64,000 bases of DNA from Arthrobacter sp. MYb214 (lineage in GTDB: Bacteria; Actinomycetota; Actinomycetes; Actinomycetales; Micrococcaceae), in NCBI RefSeq assembly GCF_002979865.1, contig NZ_PCPZ01000005.1, forward strand, positions 62,001-126,000, given 5' to 3'. The translations under genes and the position numbers were made by a program. Shown here piece by piece: positions 51,748 to 60,003 of the stretch. How positions within the stretch are numbered: the stretch's first letter is position 1; each line of letters starts with the position of its first letter. The notes beneath the pieces were generated by a model that did not search any database, was not told the DNA's origin, and worked only from the letters and a program-made list of their open reading frames with translations.

Positions 51748-54700
51748 TCAGCGGCGGAAGCGGATGCCTTGGGGCGTCGCATAGAAACCGGCGCCCAGCA
51801 GGGCGGCGCCGACCGGATGGTCCTGCACCGGCTGCCCGTCGACCGTGGCGATGGCGATCTTGTCGACCTGGGCGGTGCGCAGCGCGGCGACCATCGCCGT
51901 GGCGAGGATGCGCCAGGACGGCTCGGGCAGCTGCCCGAAGGTCAGCACCGTGCGCCCGCCGCGCTCCAGATAGAGGCTCAGGGCCCCGTTGAGCAGCCCG
52001 ACGATTGCGCCGGCCTTGCGCCCGGGGCGGTGCCCGGTTTCGGTCGCAGGCCAAGCCAGCGCCGCGCCATAGGGGTTCGCCGGATCGGTGGAAGCCAGCA
52101 CCGTGGCCACCGGCTGGCGGCGCGGGTCATCGGCCAGCTGGAATCCGCGCAACCGGTCAATGGTGGTGGAGGTGGAGAACTGGGCGGCGCCGAGCTTCTC
52201 GACGAAGTAGCCGCGCCGGGCATGGCCAGCTTCTTCCAGCTTCGAGAGCACCCGGTAGAGCTGGCCGAAGCCGCCGGGCACCGACTCGGCGGCCACCGAG
52301 CCGCGGGTGAGCACCCCGTAGCGTTCCAGCATGATTTCCGCGGTGGCGTGGGCGCTGATCGTGGGGTCCGCTACCGGTGCGGGCAGCAGCGACCAGCGGG
52401 CCGCGCCGCGCGAGCCGCGCGCCGGCCCGCCGGCTTGTTCCCGGGCCAGCCGGTTCAGCCCGGAGAGCCGGTTCAATCGTGCGGCGCGGGCCCGCGGGGC
52501 GGGCTTGGCGATTTTGTGCGCGGTGCTTCCGCCGGCCAGGTAGCCGCGGATCGGCGCCATGGTATCCGGTGAAATGTACCCGGCCCAGAACAGCCTCCAG
52601 CAGGATTCGGCGACCTCGTGGCTGCTGGCCGCCGGGTCATCGCTGCGGTGGATGCGCCCGGCCAGCTCCTCGGCGAAGTAGGCGCCGGTGGACTCGAAAG
52701 CCTGGAGCACGCGCAGGTCCAGGGCTTGCAGCGCGCTGGCATCGGGCTGGGGAAGGCTCAGCGCTGCATGCTCGGCGGTGTGCAGCGACAGCCAGCCGTC
52801 CTTGCCCCCGGCGGCTCCGGCGCCGCAGATCAGGATATCCCCGGAGCTGCACAGCTCATCCAGCCAGGAATTCTGGTAGCCCCTCAGCCGGGCCGGGAGC
52901 ACGAAGGATTCCAGGGCGGAGGCGGGGACCTCGGCGCCGGCGAGCTGGGCAACGATTTCATAGGCGCCGTCGGCTCCCTGCAGCGAAGAACCGATCTGCT
53001 GCCAGGCCGGCAGGAAGCGCCCGTATGTGTGCTGGTCCACCGGCTCCACCTCGGCGCGCAGCGCCGCCAGGGATCGGGTGCGGATGGTGCGCAGCACCGC
53101 CACGTCGCAGTATTCGTCGCCGGCCACGCCTTCGGGGACGAGCTCCAGCGGGCGGAAGGCCCCCAGCGACAAGCGGCCGGCGGCCACCAGCTGGTCGAGA
53201 ACGGGGCGCAGCACCGCGACGCCCAGTCCCAGCTGCGCGGCCAGCTCCCCGAGGGTGAACGGGGCGTGGGTGCGGGCGAAGCGCGAGACCAGGTCCTGGA
53301 TCGGAGCGGTGGCAGGCTCCAGGAAGGCCGCCGGGATGCCGGTGGGCAGCGGGGTGCCCAGCGCATCGCGCAGCTTGCCGGCATCCTCGATGGCCGCGTA
53401 CACCAGCTGGCCGGAGCGGCGCAAGGTGAAAGCCCGGCGCGTGGAAACCAGGGCCTCGGCGTGGGCCCGGGCGCTGGCAGGATCCAGCGCCGCCTCGTCA
53501 TCGGCCGGATCGCGCAGCCGGGCTGCCAGCTGCACGGCATCCAGCGGACCCAGCAGCCGCAGCAGGTCCGCGGCGCCTTCCATGCCCGCCAACCGGCGGT
53601 TGGTTGCCAGATGCTGCAGCTGCTCCTGCAAGGCCGAGATGACCTGCGGGTCCAGCACCTCGCGCACGTCGTTGCGCCCGAGCAATTCGCCCAGCAGCAC
53701 CGGATCCAGGCTCAGGGCGGCGGCGCGGCGTTCGGCCAGCGGCGCGTCGGATTCGTAGAGGAACTGCGCCACGTAGCCGAAAAGCAGGGATTGGGCGAAG
53801 GGCGAAGGCAGCTCGGTGGTCACTTCCACCAGGCGGATGGCCCGCGAGGAGATGCTGGAGAGGATCCTGGACAGCGCCGGCAGATCGTAGACATCATTCA
53901 GGCATTCGCGCACGGTTTCCAGGATGATCGGGAAGTCCGGGTAGTTGCGGGCCACATCCAGCAGCTGGCTGGCACGCTGGCGCTGCTGCCACAGCGGGGT
54001 GCGCTTGGTCGGGTTGATCCGCGGCAGCAGCAGCGCGCGGGCGGCGCATTCGCGGAAGCGGGAGGCAAACAACGCGGAATTGGCCACCTGCGAGGTGACC
54101 ACCTCGATGATCTCGTCGGCTTCGAAGGCGAAGAGGTCCGCCCCGGGCGGCTCATCGTCCATGGCGGGGATGCGCAGCACGATCCCGTCGTCGGCGGCCA
54201 TCGCCGAGGCGTCCAACCCCCAGCGTTCGCGGACCCGCGCGCCGACGGCCAGCGCCCACGGGGCGTGCACGGCCAAGCCGAACGGGGAGTGCAGGATGAC
54301 CCGCCAGTCGCCCAGTTCATCGTGGAAGCGCTCGACCACGAAATTCTGGTGGTTGGGCACCTGGCCGGTGGCCCGGCGCTGCTCGTCCAGGTAGTTGAGC
54401 AGATTGTTCGCGGCGAACGGATCCAGCCCGCTGCCGTGCAGCACTTCGGCCGCTTCGATGCGTTCGCTGGCCAGCAGCTTCGTGGTGAATTCGCCCAGCG
54501 CCGCCCCGAGTTCCACCGGGCGTCCCAGCCCGTCGCCGTGCCAGAAGGGCAGCTTTCCGGGCTGGCCGAAGGCCGGGGTGACCAGCACCCGGTCGTGGGT
54601 GATGTCCTCGATGCGCCAGCTGGTCGCCCCGAGGGCGAAAATGTCTCCGACGCGCGATTCGTAGACCATTTCCTCGTCCAGCTCGCCCACGCGCTTGGGC

Positions 54701-56412
54701 GCCTTGTCATCCTCGGATCCGGCCAGGAAAACCCCGAACAGCCCGCGGTCCGGGATGGTGCCGCCGGAAATCACGGCCAGGCGCTGCGCCCCGGGCCGGG
54801 CGGTGAGGGTGCCGGCATCCCGGTCCCAGATCAGCCGCGGCTTGAGCGTGGCGAATTCATCCGAAGGGTACTTGCCCGAGAGCATGTCCAAGGTGGCCAG
54901 ATAGGCGCTGCGCGGCAGCTGCTGGTAGGGGGCGGCGCGGCGCACGGTGTCGAACCATTGCTCTACGTCCAAGTCGTCCATGGCCACCGCGGCCAGGGTC
55001 TGCTGCGCCAGCACATCCAGCGGGTTGGCGGGGATCACCATCTTCTCGATGGCTCCTTGGCGCATGCGGGTGACCACCAGGGCGGTGGAGAGCAGGTCCG
55101 CCCGGTGCTTGGGGAAGAAAGCGCCCCGGGAGACCGAGCCGACCTGGTGCCCGGCACGGCCCACGCGCTGCAGCCCCGAGGAGACCGAGTTCGGGGATTC
55201 GACCTGGATCACCAGATCCACCAGCCCCATGTCGATGCCGAGTTCCAGGGAGCTGGTGGCCACCACGGCGCGCAGCTTGCCCAGCTTCAGGTCTTCCTCG
55301 ATCTGGGCGCGCGAATCCTTGGACACCGAGCCGTGGTGGGCACGGGCCAATAACGGAGCTTCCGGGTGCGCGGCAGCGGTGGAGCCGGCCTGGGCCATCA
55401 GCGCTGCAGGGGTGGAGGTGGAAGCATCCTCGGCGCTGAATCCCTCGCGTTCGGCGTAGATTTCGTTCAGCCGTCCGGTCAGCCGCTCGGCCAGCCGGCG
55501 GGAGTTGGCGAAGATGATGGTCGAATGGTTGTCCAGCACCAGATCCACCAGCTGGTTCTCCACATGCGGCCAGATGCTCGCCGACGCCGCGGGGGAGGAA
55601 CCCGGACCCAGATCATGCGCTCCGGCCGCGGAAGGCAGGTCGGTCATGTCTTCCACCGGGACGCGCACCGCCAACTCCCATTTCTTGGTGGACGGCGGGC
55701 GCACGATGTTCACCGGGGCGGAGCCGGCCAGGAAGCGGGCCACTTCTTCGGGCGGCTCGACGGTGGCAGAGAGCCCGATGCGCTGGGCCGGGGCGGGCAG
55801 CAGCGCGTCGAGCCGTTCCAGTGACAGGGCCAAATGGGTTCCGCGCTTGGTATTGGCAATCGCGTGGACCTCATCGATGATGACGGTGTGCACCTCGGCA
55901 AGGGACTTGCGTGCTTGGCTGGTGAGCATCAGGTACAGCGACTCGGGCGTGGTGATCAGGATTTCGGGCGGGTCCTTGAGCAGCTTGCGCCGGTCGTTGG
56001 CCGGGGTGTCTCCCGAGCGCACTCCCACCGACACCGACGGCTGGGACAAGCCCATTTCGTGCGCGGTGGCGCGGATGCCAGCGAGCGGAGAACGCAGGTT
56101 GCGCTCCACGTCGACCCCGAGGGCCTTCAGCGGAGAAATGTAGAGCACCTTGGTGCCATTGCCCGTTGGATGATCGGCATCGGAGTCCATCCCCGGCAAT
56201 GCTGGAGCGTCAAGTTCCGCGTGGTGCAGCCGGTCCAGTGCCCAGAGGAACGCGGCCAGGGTCTTGCCCGAGCCGGTAGGCGCGATGACCAGGGTGTGCT
56301 TCCCGTCCGAGATGGATTCCCAGGCGCCACTCTGGGCAACCGTGGGCGCGGAGAAGACGTCGGTGAACCACTTGCGGGTGGCTGCGCCGAACCGGGACAG
56401 GACATCGCTCAT
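51748..56412 (-). CDS. lhr: Lhr-type ATP-dependent DNA helicase
   Basis: A 1554-residue SF2 helicase, the long form typical of actinobacterial Lhr. Walker A APTGSGKT is at 44-51, motif II is VIIDEVHAI, motif III is GLSATVEPP, motif IV-VI region is LQRVGRAGHQVGS. After the two RecA domains come the winged helix and the Lhr core beta barrel (to about 860), then a long C-terminal region homologous to Lhr-CTD. It unwinds DNA:RNA and DNA duplexes with ssDNA-dependent ATPase and aids genome repair. The ATG at 56412 is chosen; TAGTAT lies 7 bases upstream, suggesting leaderless translation. Operon with nei. Confidence 0.95.
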   Translation of the reverse strand: MSDVLSRFGAATRKWFTDVFSAPTVAQSGAWESISDGKHTLVIAPTGSGKTLAAFLWALDRLHHAELDAPALPGMDSDADHPTGNGTKVLYISPLKALGVDVERNLRSPLAGIRATAHEMGLSQPSVSVGVRSGDTPANDRRKLLKDPPEILITTPESLYLMLTSQARKSLAEVHTVIIDEVHAIANTKRGTHLALSLERLDALLPAPAQRIGLSATVEPPEEVARFLAGSAPVNIVRPPSTKKWELAVRVPVEDMTDLPSAAGAHDLGPGSSPAASASIWPHVENQLVDLVLDNHSTIIFANSRRLAERLTGRLNEIYAEREGFSAEDASTSTPAALMAQAGSTAAAHPEAPLLARAHHGSVSKDSRAQIEEDLKLGKLRAVVATSSLELGIDMGLVDLVIQVESPNSVSSGLQRVGRAGHQVGSVSRGAFFPKHRADLLSTALVVTRMRQGAIEKMVIPANPLDVLAQQTLAAVAMDDLDVEQWFDTVRRAAPYQQLPRSAYLATLDMLSGKYPSDEFATLKPRLIWDRDAGTLTARPGAQRLAVISGGTIPDRGLFGVFLAGSEDDKAPKRVGELDEEMVYESRVGDIFALGATSWRIEDITHDRVLVTPAFGQPGKLPFWHGDGLGRPVELGAALGEFTTKLLASERIEAAEVLHGSGLDPFAANNLLNYLDEQRRATGQVPNHQNFVVERFHDELGDWRVILHSPFGLAVHAPWALAVGARVRERWGLDASAMAADDGIVLRIPAMDDEPPGADLFAFEADEIIEVVTSQVANSALFASRFRECAARALLLPRINPTKRTPLWQQRQRASQLLDVARNYPDFPIILETVRECLNDVYDLPALSRILSSISSRAIRLVEVTTELPSPFAQSLLFGYVAQFLYESDAPLAERRAAALSLDPVLLGELLGRNDVREVLDPQVISALQEQLQHLATNRRLAGMEGAADLLRLLGPLDAVQLAARLRDPADDEAALDPASARAHAEALVSTRRAFTLRRSGQLVYAAIEDAGKLRDALGTPLPTGIPAAFLEPATAPIQDLVSRFARTHAPFTLGELAAQLGLGVAVLRPVLDQLVAAGRLSLGAFRPLELVPEGVAGDEYCDVAVLRTIRTRSLAALRAEVEPVDQHTYGRFLPAWQQIGSSLQGADGAYEIVAQLAGAEVPASALESFVLPARLRGYQNSWLDELCSSGDILICGAGAAGGKDGWLSLHTAEHAALSLPQPDASALQALDLRVLQAFESTGAYFAEELAGRIHRSDDPAASSHEVAESCWRLFWAGYISPDTMAPIRGYLAGGSTAHKIAKPAPRARAARLNRLSGLNRLAREQAGGPARGSRGAARWSLLPAPVADPTISAHATAEIMLERYGVLTRGSVAAESVPGGFGQLYRVLSKLEEAGHARRGYFVEKLGAAQFSTSTTIDRLRGFQLADDPRRQPVATVLASTDPANPYGAALAWPATETGHRPGRKAGAIVGLLNGALSLYLERGGRTVLTFGQLPEPSWRILATAMVAALRTAQVDKIAIATVDGQPVQDHPVGAALLGAGFYATPQGIRFRR

Positions 56413-56451
56413 GGAATCGATACTACGGTCTGCGAACGACAAGATCGGCCA

Positions 56452-56754
56452 TTATCCGCCCGCCGTGATCTCCCGCAGGGCCGCCACATGGCTGACATAG
56501 GCCCGGCGTCCGGATTTGGTCAGCGAAACGCGCATATGGCTGCGCCCCAGCTTGGTGAACCGCTCGATGCCGATATACCCGGCATCGGCGAGCTGCTTGA
56601 GGTGCTTGCTCAAGACGGAGTCGGCGACATCGAGGATGCCGCGAAGGTGCGCGAATTCTGCCCACTGCACCGGGGCGAGGCTGGCGCAAATGCGCAGGCG
56701 GATGGGTGCATGGATCAGCTCGTCGAATTGCGCATTGCTAGATGGCTTGTTCAT
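56452..56754 (-). CDS. Winged-helix transcriptional regulator (HTH_34/MarR-like)
   Basis: A 100-residue DNA-binding protein. The winged helix runs ICASLAPVQWAEFAHLRGIL, then VADSVLSKHLKQLADAGYI and a wing IERFTKLGRSHMRVSLT. The small size is typical of the PF13601 group (winged helix, dimeric). The ATG at 56754 lies inside the end of the preceding membrane-protein gene (17-bp overlap), with AAGGATGGAA serving as ribosome-binding site. It is last in a three-gene operon, and the duplicated palindromes upstream are the obvious operator. Confidence 0.83.
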   Translation of the reverse strand: MNKPSSNAQFDELIHAPIRLRICASLAPVQWAEFAHLRGILDVADSVLSKHLKQLADAGYIGIERFTKLGRSHMRVSLTKSGRRAYVSHVAALREITAGG

Positions 56755-57199
56755 TTCCATCCTTGATGCGGGATTTGATGGTTTCGCGGCGCATGATCCA
56801 CAGGGAACCGGTGAAGACAGCGGCCAATGCGAGGAATTTGGGTATCGCGAACAGCCAAGTCTGGGGAATCCAGAAGGTGCACAATTGCAGGGCGAGCATC
56901 ATGAACAGCATGACAGCGATGTATTTGCCCGAGTGCCGCAATGCAGGACGGGACTTGGGCCGCTGGCGCGACCAGTAGGCGTACCAGGCGATCAATGGCA
57001 CAAAGAGCACCGGCGACCAGTACCAAAGGGCGATGTCGATGACTCCGTAGAGCGAAAAGATTGCCGACGTGGCGAGGCCCAGGACAATCATGAATGCCCC
57101 GGGGGCTTCGGTGGCGCTGACGGTGCCGCTCGCAGCTTCTTCGGCCGCGGCGAGTTGGGAAGCGGCTTCGCGCTCCGAGGGAATCTGCGAATTGTTCAC
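56738..57199 (-). CDS. Membrane protein of unknown function (second gene of HTH operon)
   Basis: A 153-residue protein with a hydrophilic N terminus (1-35) and four hydrophobic helices (about 36-57, 58-75, 95-113 and 118-135). No family recognised. The GTG at 57199 lies four bases after the previous stop, giving close translational coupling. The paralogous-looking neighbour has the same layout (N-terminal cytosolic tail and four helices), so the two may form a heteromer. The C-terminal end overlaps the regulator start. Confidence 0.72.
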   Translation of the reverse strand: MNNSQIPSEREAASQLAAAEEAASGTVSATEAPGAFMIVLGLATSAIFSLYGVIDIALWYWSPVLFVPLIAWYAYWSRQRPKSRPALRHSGKYIAVMLFMMLALQLCTFWIPQTWLFAIPKFLALAAVFTGSLWIMRRETIKSRIKDGNEQAI

Positions 57200-57203
57200 C
57201 TGG

Positions 57204-57668
57204 CTAGACCGCCATTTCCTGGGCATCTTGCACACGGTCCTTGTCCCATGCCGTTTGCGCGGCGGAAAGCAAATGCGATAAGGCGGTGCAGGAGACGACT
57301 AATTTCGCACCGATGCTCCAAGGGTCCTCGGCGACCCAAAAGCGCAGGCACATCACGATCATTGAAGCCAGGAACGCGTACCAGCCGTAGGTTGCCGAGC
57401 TGCTGAGCAAAGGGCGCATCTTGGCGCGGCTGCGCATAATCACGTAGTGCACGAGGGCTGCAACGACAGCCACCGCGAATAACGCCAGAGCCATCTTTGG
57501 CGAAAGGACATGTTCAAGACTCATCGCGGTGCTCCCGAGCACCACGTACACGAAGAGGGTGGCCCGGGAAGAAGTGCCGGCAGCGACCATCTTGTTCGAG
57601 GCCTGGTCCGCGGAGGCCAGGCGCTCCGCGGCGGTCAGCTTGTCGATTCGTTCTTGCCCCTCAGCCAT
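57204..57668 (-). CDS. Membrane protein of unknown function (first gene of HTH operon)
   Basis: A 154-residue protein. A cytosolic tail of about 35 residues (MAEGQERIDKLTAAERLASA) is followed by four hydrophobic helices (about 35-55, 62-80, 94-110 and 120-140). No family recognised. The ATG at 57668 is chosen with GGGGAAATC before it. The longer in-frame start would begin inside the operator region and is unlikely. It is transcribed toward the second membrane protein and the regulator. Confidence 0.74.
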   Translation of the reverse strand: MAEGQERIDKLTAAERLASADQASNKMVAAGTSSRATLFVYVVLGSTAMSLEHVLSPKMALALFAVAVVAALVHYVIMRSRAKMRPLLSSSATYGWYAFLASMIVMCLRFWVAEDPWSIGAKLVVSCTALSHLLSAAQTAWDKDRVQDAQEMAV

Positions 57669-57678
57669 GATTTCCCCA

Positions 57679-57718
57679 CTTTCCGTTATGGAAAGTCTTG
57701 TCTTTCCAAGTTGGAAAG
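57679..57718 (-). promoter_or_regulatory. Two identical-arm palindromes, operator pair
   Basis: CTTTCC-N5-GGAAAG occurs at 57679-57695 and again at 57702-57718, with centres 23 bp apart. The first lies 10 bp before the membrane-protein ATG. The -35-like TTGACT (57722-57717) abuts the second. This is the likely operator for the winged-helix regulator of the operon. Confidence 0.75.
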
Positions 57719-57731
57719 TCAAGGGAATGGC

Positions 57732-58190
57732 TTAAACGTGATGGTACTTCCCGCCTGCCAGGATGTCCTGCGCGCGGTACAGCTGCTCGGTGAGGATCAA
57801 GCGCACCAGCTGGTGCGGGAAGACCAGCTTCGAAAGCGACCAGGTGAAATTGGCCCGCGCATGCACGGATGCGTCCACGCCGTACGCGCCGCCGATGATG
57901 ATCACGACATTGCGCGAGGAATCGATCGGCGTGCGCAGGGTGTTGGCCAGCGCAGGGGAGTCCACGTTCTTGCCGCGTTCATCGAGCAGCACCACGAAAT
58001 CCCGGTCATCGATCTTGGCCAGGATGCGCGCGGATTCCTCGGTGCGGGCCGCGTCGTTCTCGCGCGAGGAATGGTTCAGCAGCTGCCAGGTGAGATTGAA
58101 GGGCTTCTTCAGCCGCTTCTCGTAGCGGGAAATTCCCTCGTCCACCCAGGATTCGTGTTTCTTGCCAACTGCCAGCACCTTGATCGTCAT
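57732..58190 (-). CDS. rlmH: 23S rRNA (pseudouridine1915-N3)-methyltransferase
   Basis: A 152-residue SPOUT-fold methyltransferase that modifies 23S rRNA helix 69. The S-adenosylmethionine knot has IIIGGAYGVD. The C-terminal blocks LSKLVFPHQLVRLILTEQLY and the terminal YHHV are the RlmH signature. The length equals that of E. coli RlmH (155). The ATG at 58190 is used. The GGAAG just before it is tight, so 58208 (six codons earlier) is also possible. Divergent from the PAP2 gene. Confidence 0.95.
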   Translation of the reverse strand: MTIKVLAVGKKHESWVDEGISRYEKRLKKPFNLTWQLLNHSSRENDAARTEESARILAKIDDRDFVVLLDERGKNVDSPALANTLRTPIDSSRNVVIIIGGAYGVDASVHARANFTWSLSKLVFPHQLVRLILTEQLYRAQDILAGGKYHHV

Positions 58191-58253
58191 GCTTCCATTG
58201 TTCCGCATCGATCGAGTTCAGCGCTTCGCGCCCGCCCCGATACGATGGAAGCC

Positions 58254-58967
58254 ATGCGATCCTCATGGTATTTCCGGCAAGGCCAACGTTCCCGCGGCGC
58301 ACAGGTGCTGTGGATCATTTTCGGGCTGGTTGTCGCCATGTTCTACTTCACCCGCAGGGTGCTGGTCTCCCTGCACGCGGGCGGCTGGGCCAGGGATCTG
58401 GATGCCCCTGCCTACCAATGGGCACTGGAGCACCAGTCGCCGTTCCTGTTTGCGGTCTCCGACTTCTTGTACTTCTGGGGATCCACACCGGGAATGACCA
58501 TGATCATGCTGGTGATCACCTCATTGCTGTGCTGGAAAACCCGCAGCGCGTGGCCGTTGGCGGCCATCGCGTTCACTGCACTGGTCTCGGTCCTGCTGAC
58601 CGTTATTCTCAAGACGAGCCTCCAGGTGCCGCGTCCCCAAGGCGTTCCCGGAGGCCCGGCGCCGCCGCAGACCTTTTCGTTCCCCAGCGGGCACACGCTG
58701 AACTCGGCCGCGCTGATCGGCATCGCCAGCTACCTGGCGATCATCTACGGGCTGCGCCGCTACGCGTACCTGATCTCCATCGTCGCGGCGCTATTCGTCC
58801 TGGCGATGGGAGCTTCGCGAATCTACATCGGGCACCACTGGGTCTCTGACGTGCTGGTGGGGTTGCTGATCGGGGCCGCATGGGCCGCCGTCGTGGCGAT
58901 CCTGCACTACTACTTCGTGCCGCGGCCGCAGGTCCCTAGGCCAGCACCCGGATCGGTGCGCCGCTAG
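58254..58967 (+). CDS. PAP2-family membrane phosphatase
   Basis: A 237-residue membrane phosphatase. The motifs are KTSLQVPRP (first), PSGHT (second) and SRIYIGHHWVSDV (third), which contain all catalytic residues of the lipid-phosphate phosphatase/undecaprenyl pyrophosphatase type. About six transmembrane helices. It probably dephosphorylates a lipid pyrophosphate such as undecaprenyl-PP or phosphatidate on the outer face. TACGAT lies 7 bases before the ATG at 58254 (leaderless). ATG at 58245 is the alternative. The last 32 bp overlap the convergent dehydrogenase gene. Confidence 0.88.
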   Translation: MRSSWYFRQGQRSRGAQVLWIIFGLVVAMFYFTRRVLVSLHAGGWARDLDAPAYQWALEHQSPFLFAVSDFLYFWGSTPGMTMIMLVITSLLCWKTRSAWPLAAIAFTALVSVLLTVILKTSLQVPRPQGVPGGPAPPQTFSFPSGHTLNSAALIGIASYLAIIYGLRRYAYLISIVAALFVLAMGASRIYIGHHWVSDVLVGLLIGAAWAAVVAILHYYFVPRPQVPRPAPGSVRR

Positions 58968-59907
58968 CCCACGCGCGGATGTCTTCCACCGCGTCGCGGT
59001 AGAACATCTCGAACTGCTCGATGGTTACATAGCCGATATGCGGGGTGGCAATCACGCCCCGGGTAGCGGCCAGCCGGTCCTTGGCCGGCAGCGGTTCCAC
59101 GTCGAAAACATCCACCGCGGCCAGGTGCAGCTGCCGGCTGTCCAGCGCGTCGATGAGCGCGTCGGTCTGCACGATCCTGCTGCGCGAGGTGTTGACCAGG
59201 ATGGAATCGGGACGCATCCACGCCAGCTGTTTGGGTCCGATGACCCCGGTGCTGCGCTCCGAGAGCTTCAGATGCACGGTGACGATGTCGCTGGTGGAGA
59301 ACAGCTCGGCTTCGGAGACCAGTTCCACGCCCACTTCGGTGGCGCGGGCCTTGGTGAGATTCTGGCTGTAGGCGATGACCCGCATGCCGAAGGCCAAGCC
59401 GACCTTCGCAACCTTCGCTCCCAGATTTCCCAGGCCGTAGACGCCCAGGGTCTTGCCGGACAGGCCCAGTCCGAAAGTGGTCTGCCAGCCCGAGCCAGCC
59501 GCCAGCGGGCGGTCCGCGGAAAACAGCTCCACGTCCAGTCGGCGTGCGGCGCTGAGGATCAGCGCCCAGGTGTGCTCGGCGGCATCGGTAGCCACGTAGC
59601 CGGTGTGGCTGACCACGATGCCCTGGTTCTTGGCAGCCTGCAGGTCGATGGATCCGTTGCGGCGGCCGGTGGTGACCAGCAGCTTCAGGTTGGGCAGCGC
59701 AGCCAGCCGGGCGGCCGGGAAAGGCGTGCGTTCGCGCATGGCGACGATGGCGTCGAAGGGCTGCAGCGCCTGGACGACGGTACTGTCCTCGTGGCCCAGG
59801 TGCTCGGTGAAGACCGTGACTTCGGCGTCCAGGGCGACGGCGAGGCCGTCGAAATCGGCCAGCGAGCGGGCCACGTTGTGGTAATCATCCAGGATTGCAA
59901 TGCGCAT
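58936..59907 (-). CDS. D-2-hydroxyacid dehydrogenase (NAD-dependent)
   Basis: A 323-residue enzyme. The NAD site is GVYGLGNLGAKVA (about 155-167). The catalytic set is Arg242 (NTSRSRIV), Glu271 (DVFDVEPLP) and His290 (TPHIGY). In place of the standard NxARG the sequence is NTSRSR, a mild variant. Substrate unknown; phosphoglycerate, glyoxylate or other 2-oxo acids are possible. TAGGAT lies six bases before the ATG on the coding strand (59919-59914), so the mRNA is leaderless. The 3' end overlaps the PAP2 gene by 32 bp on the other strand. Confidence 0.88.
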   Translation of the reverse strand: MRIAILDDYHNVARSLADFDGLAVALDAEVTVFTEHLGHEDSTVVQALQPFDAIVAMRERTPFPAARLAALPNLKLLVTTGRRNGSIDLQAAKNQGIVVSHTGYVATDAAEHTWALILSAARRLDVELFSADRPLAAGSGWQTTFGLGLSGKTLGVYGLGNLGAKVAKVGLAFGMRVIAYSQNLTKARATEVGVELVSEAELFSTSDIVTVHLKLSERSTGVIGPKQLAWMRPDSILVNTSRSRIVQTDALIDALDSRQLHLAAVDVFDVEPLPAKDRLAATRGVIATPHIGYVTIEQFEMFYRDAVEDIRAWASGAPIRVLA

Positions 59908-59961
59908 GGATTCATCCTAGGCACCTGCAGCCGATGCTGTCCCACTGCGGGCGTAACAAAA

Positions 59962-59991
59962 AGCTGGTGCCTGCTCATGCAGGCACCAGCT
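59962..59991 (-). terminator. Terminator after the phosphoesterase gene
   Basis: AGCTGGTGCCTGC and GCAGGCACCAGCT form a perfect 13-bp stem with a 4-base loop. On the minus strand TTTTTG follows. Confidence 0.92.
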
Positions 59992-60003
59992 CGAAGGATG
60001 GCG

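Noticed and set aside
52618-55353. Very long open frame (911 codons) on the plus strand across lhr
   Set aside because: It is the antisense shadow of lhr; the composition is Gly/Gln/His-rich and has no known domain.
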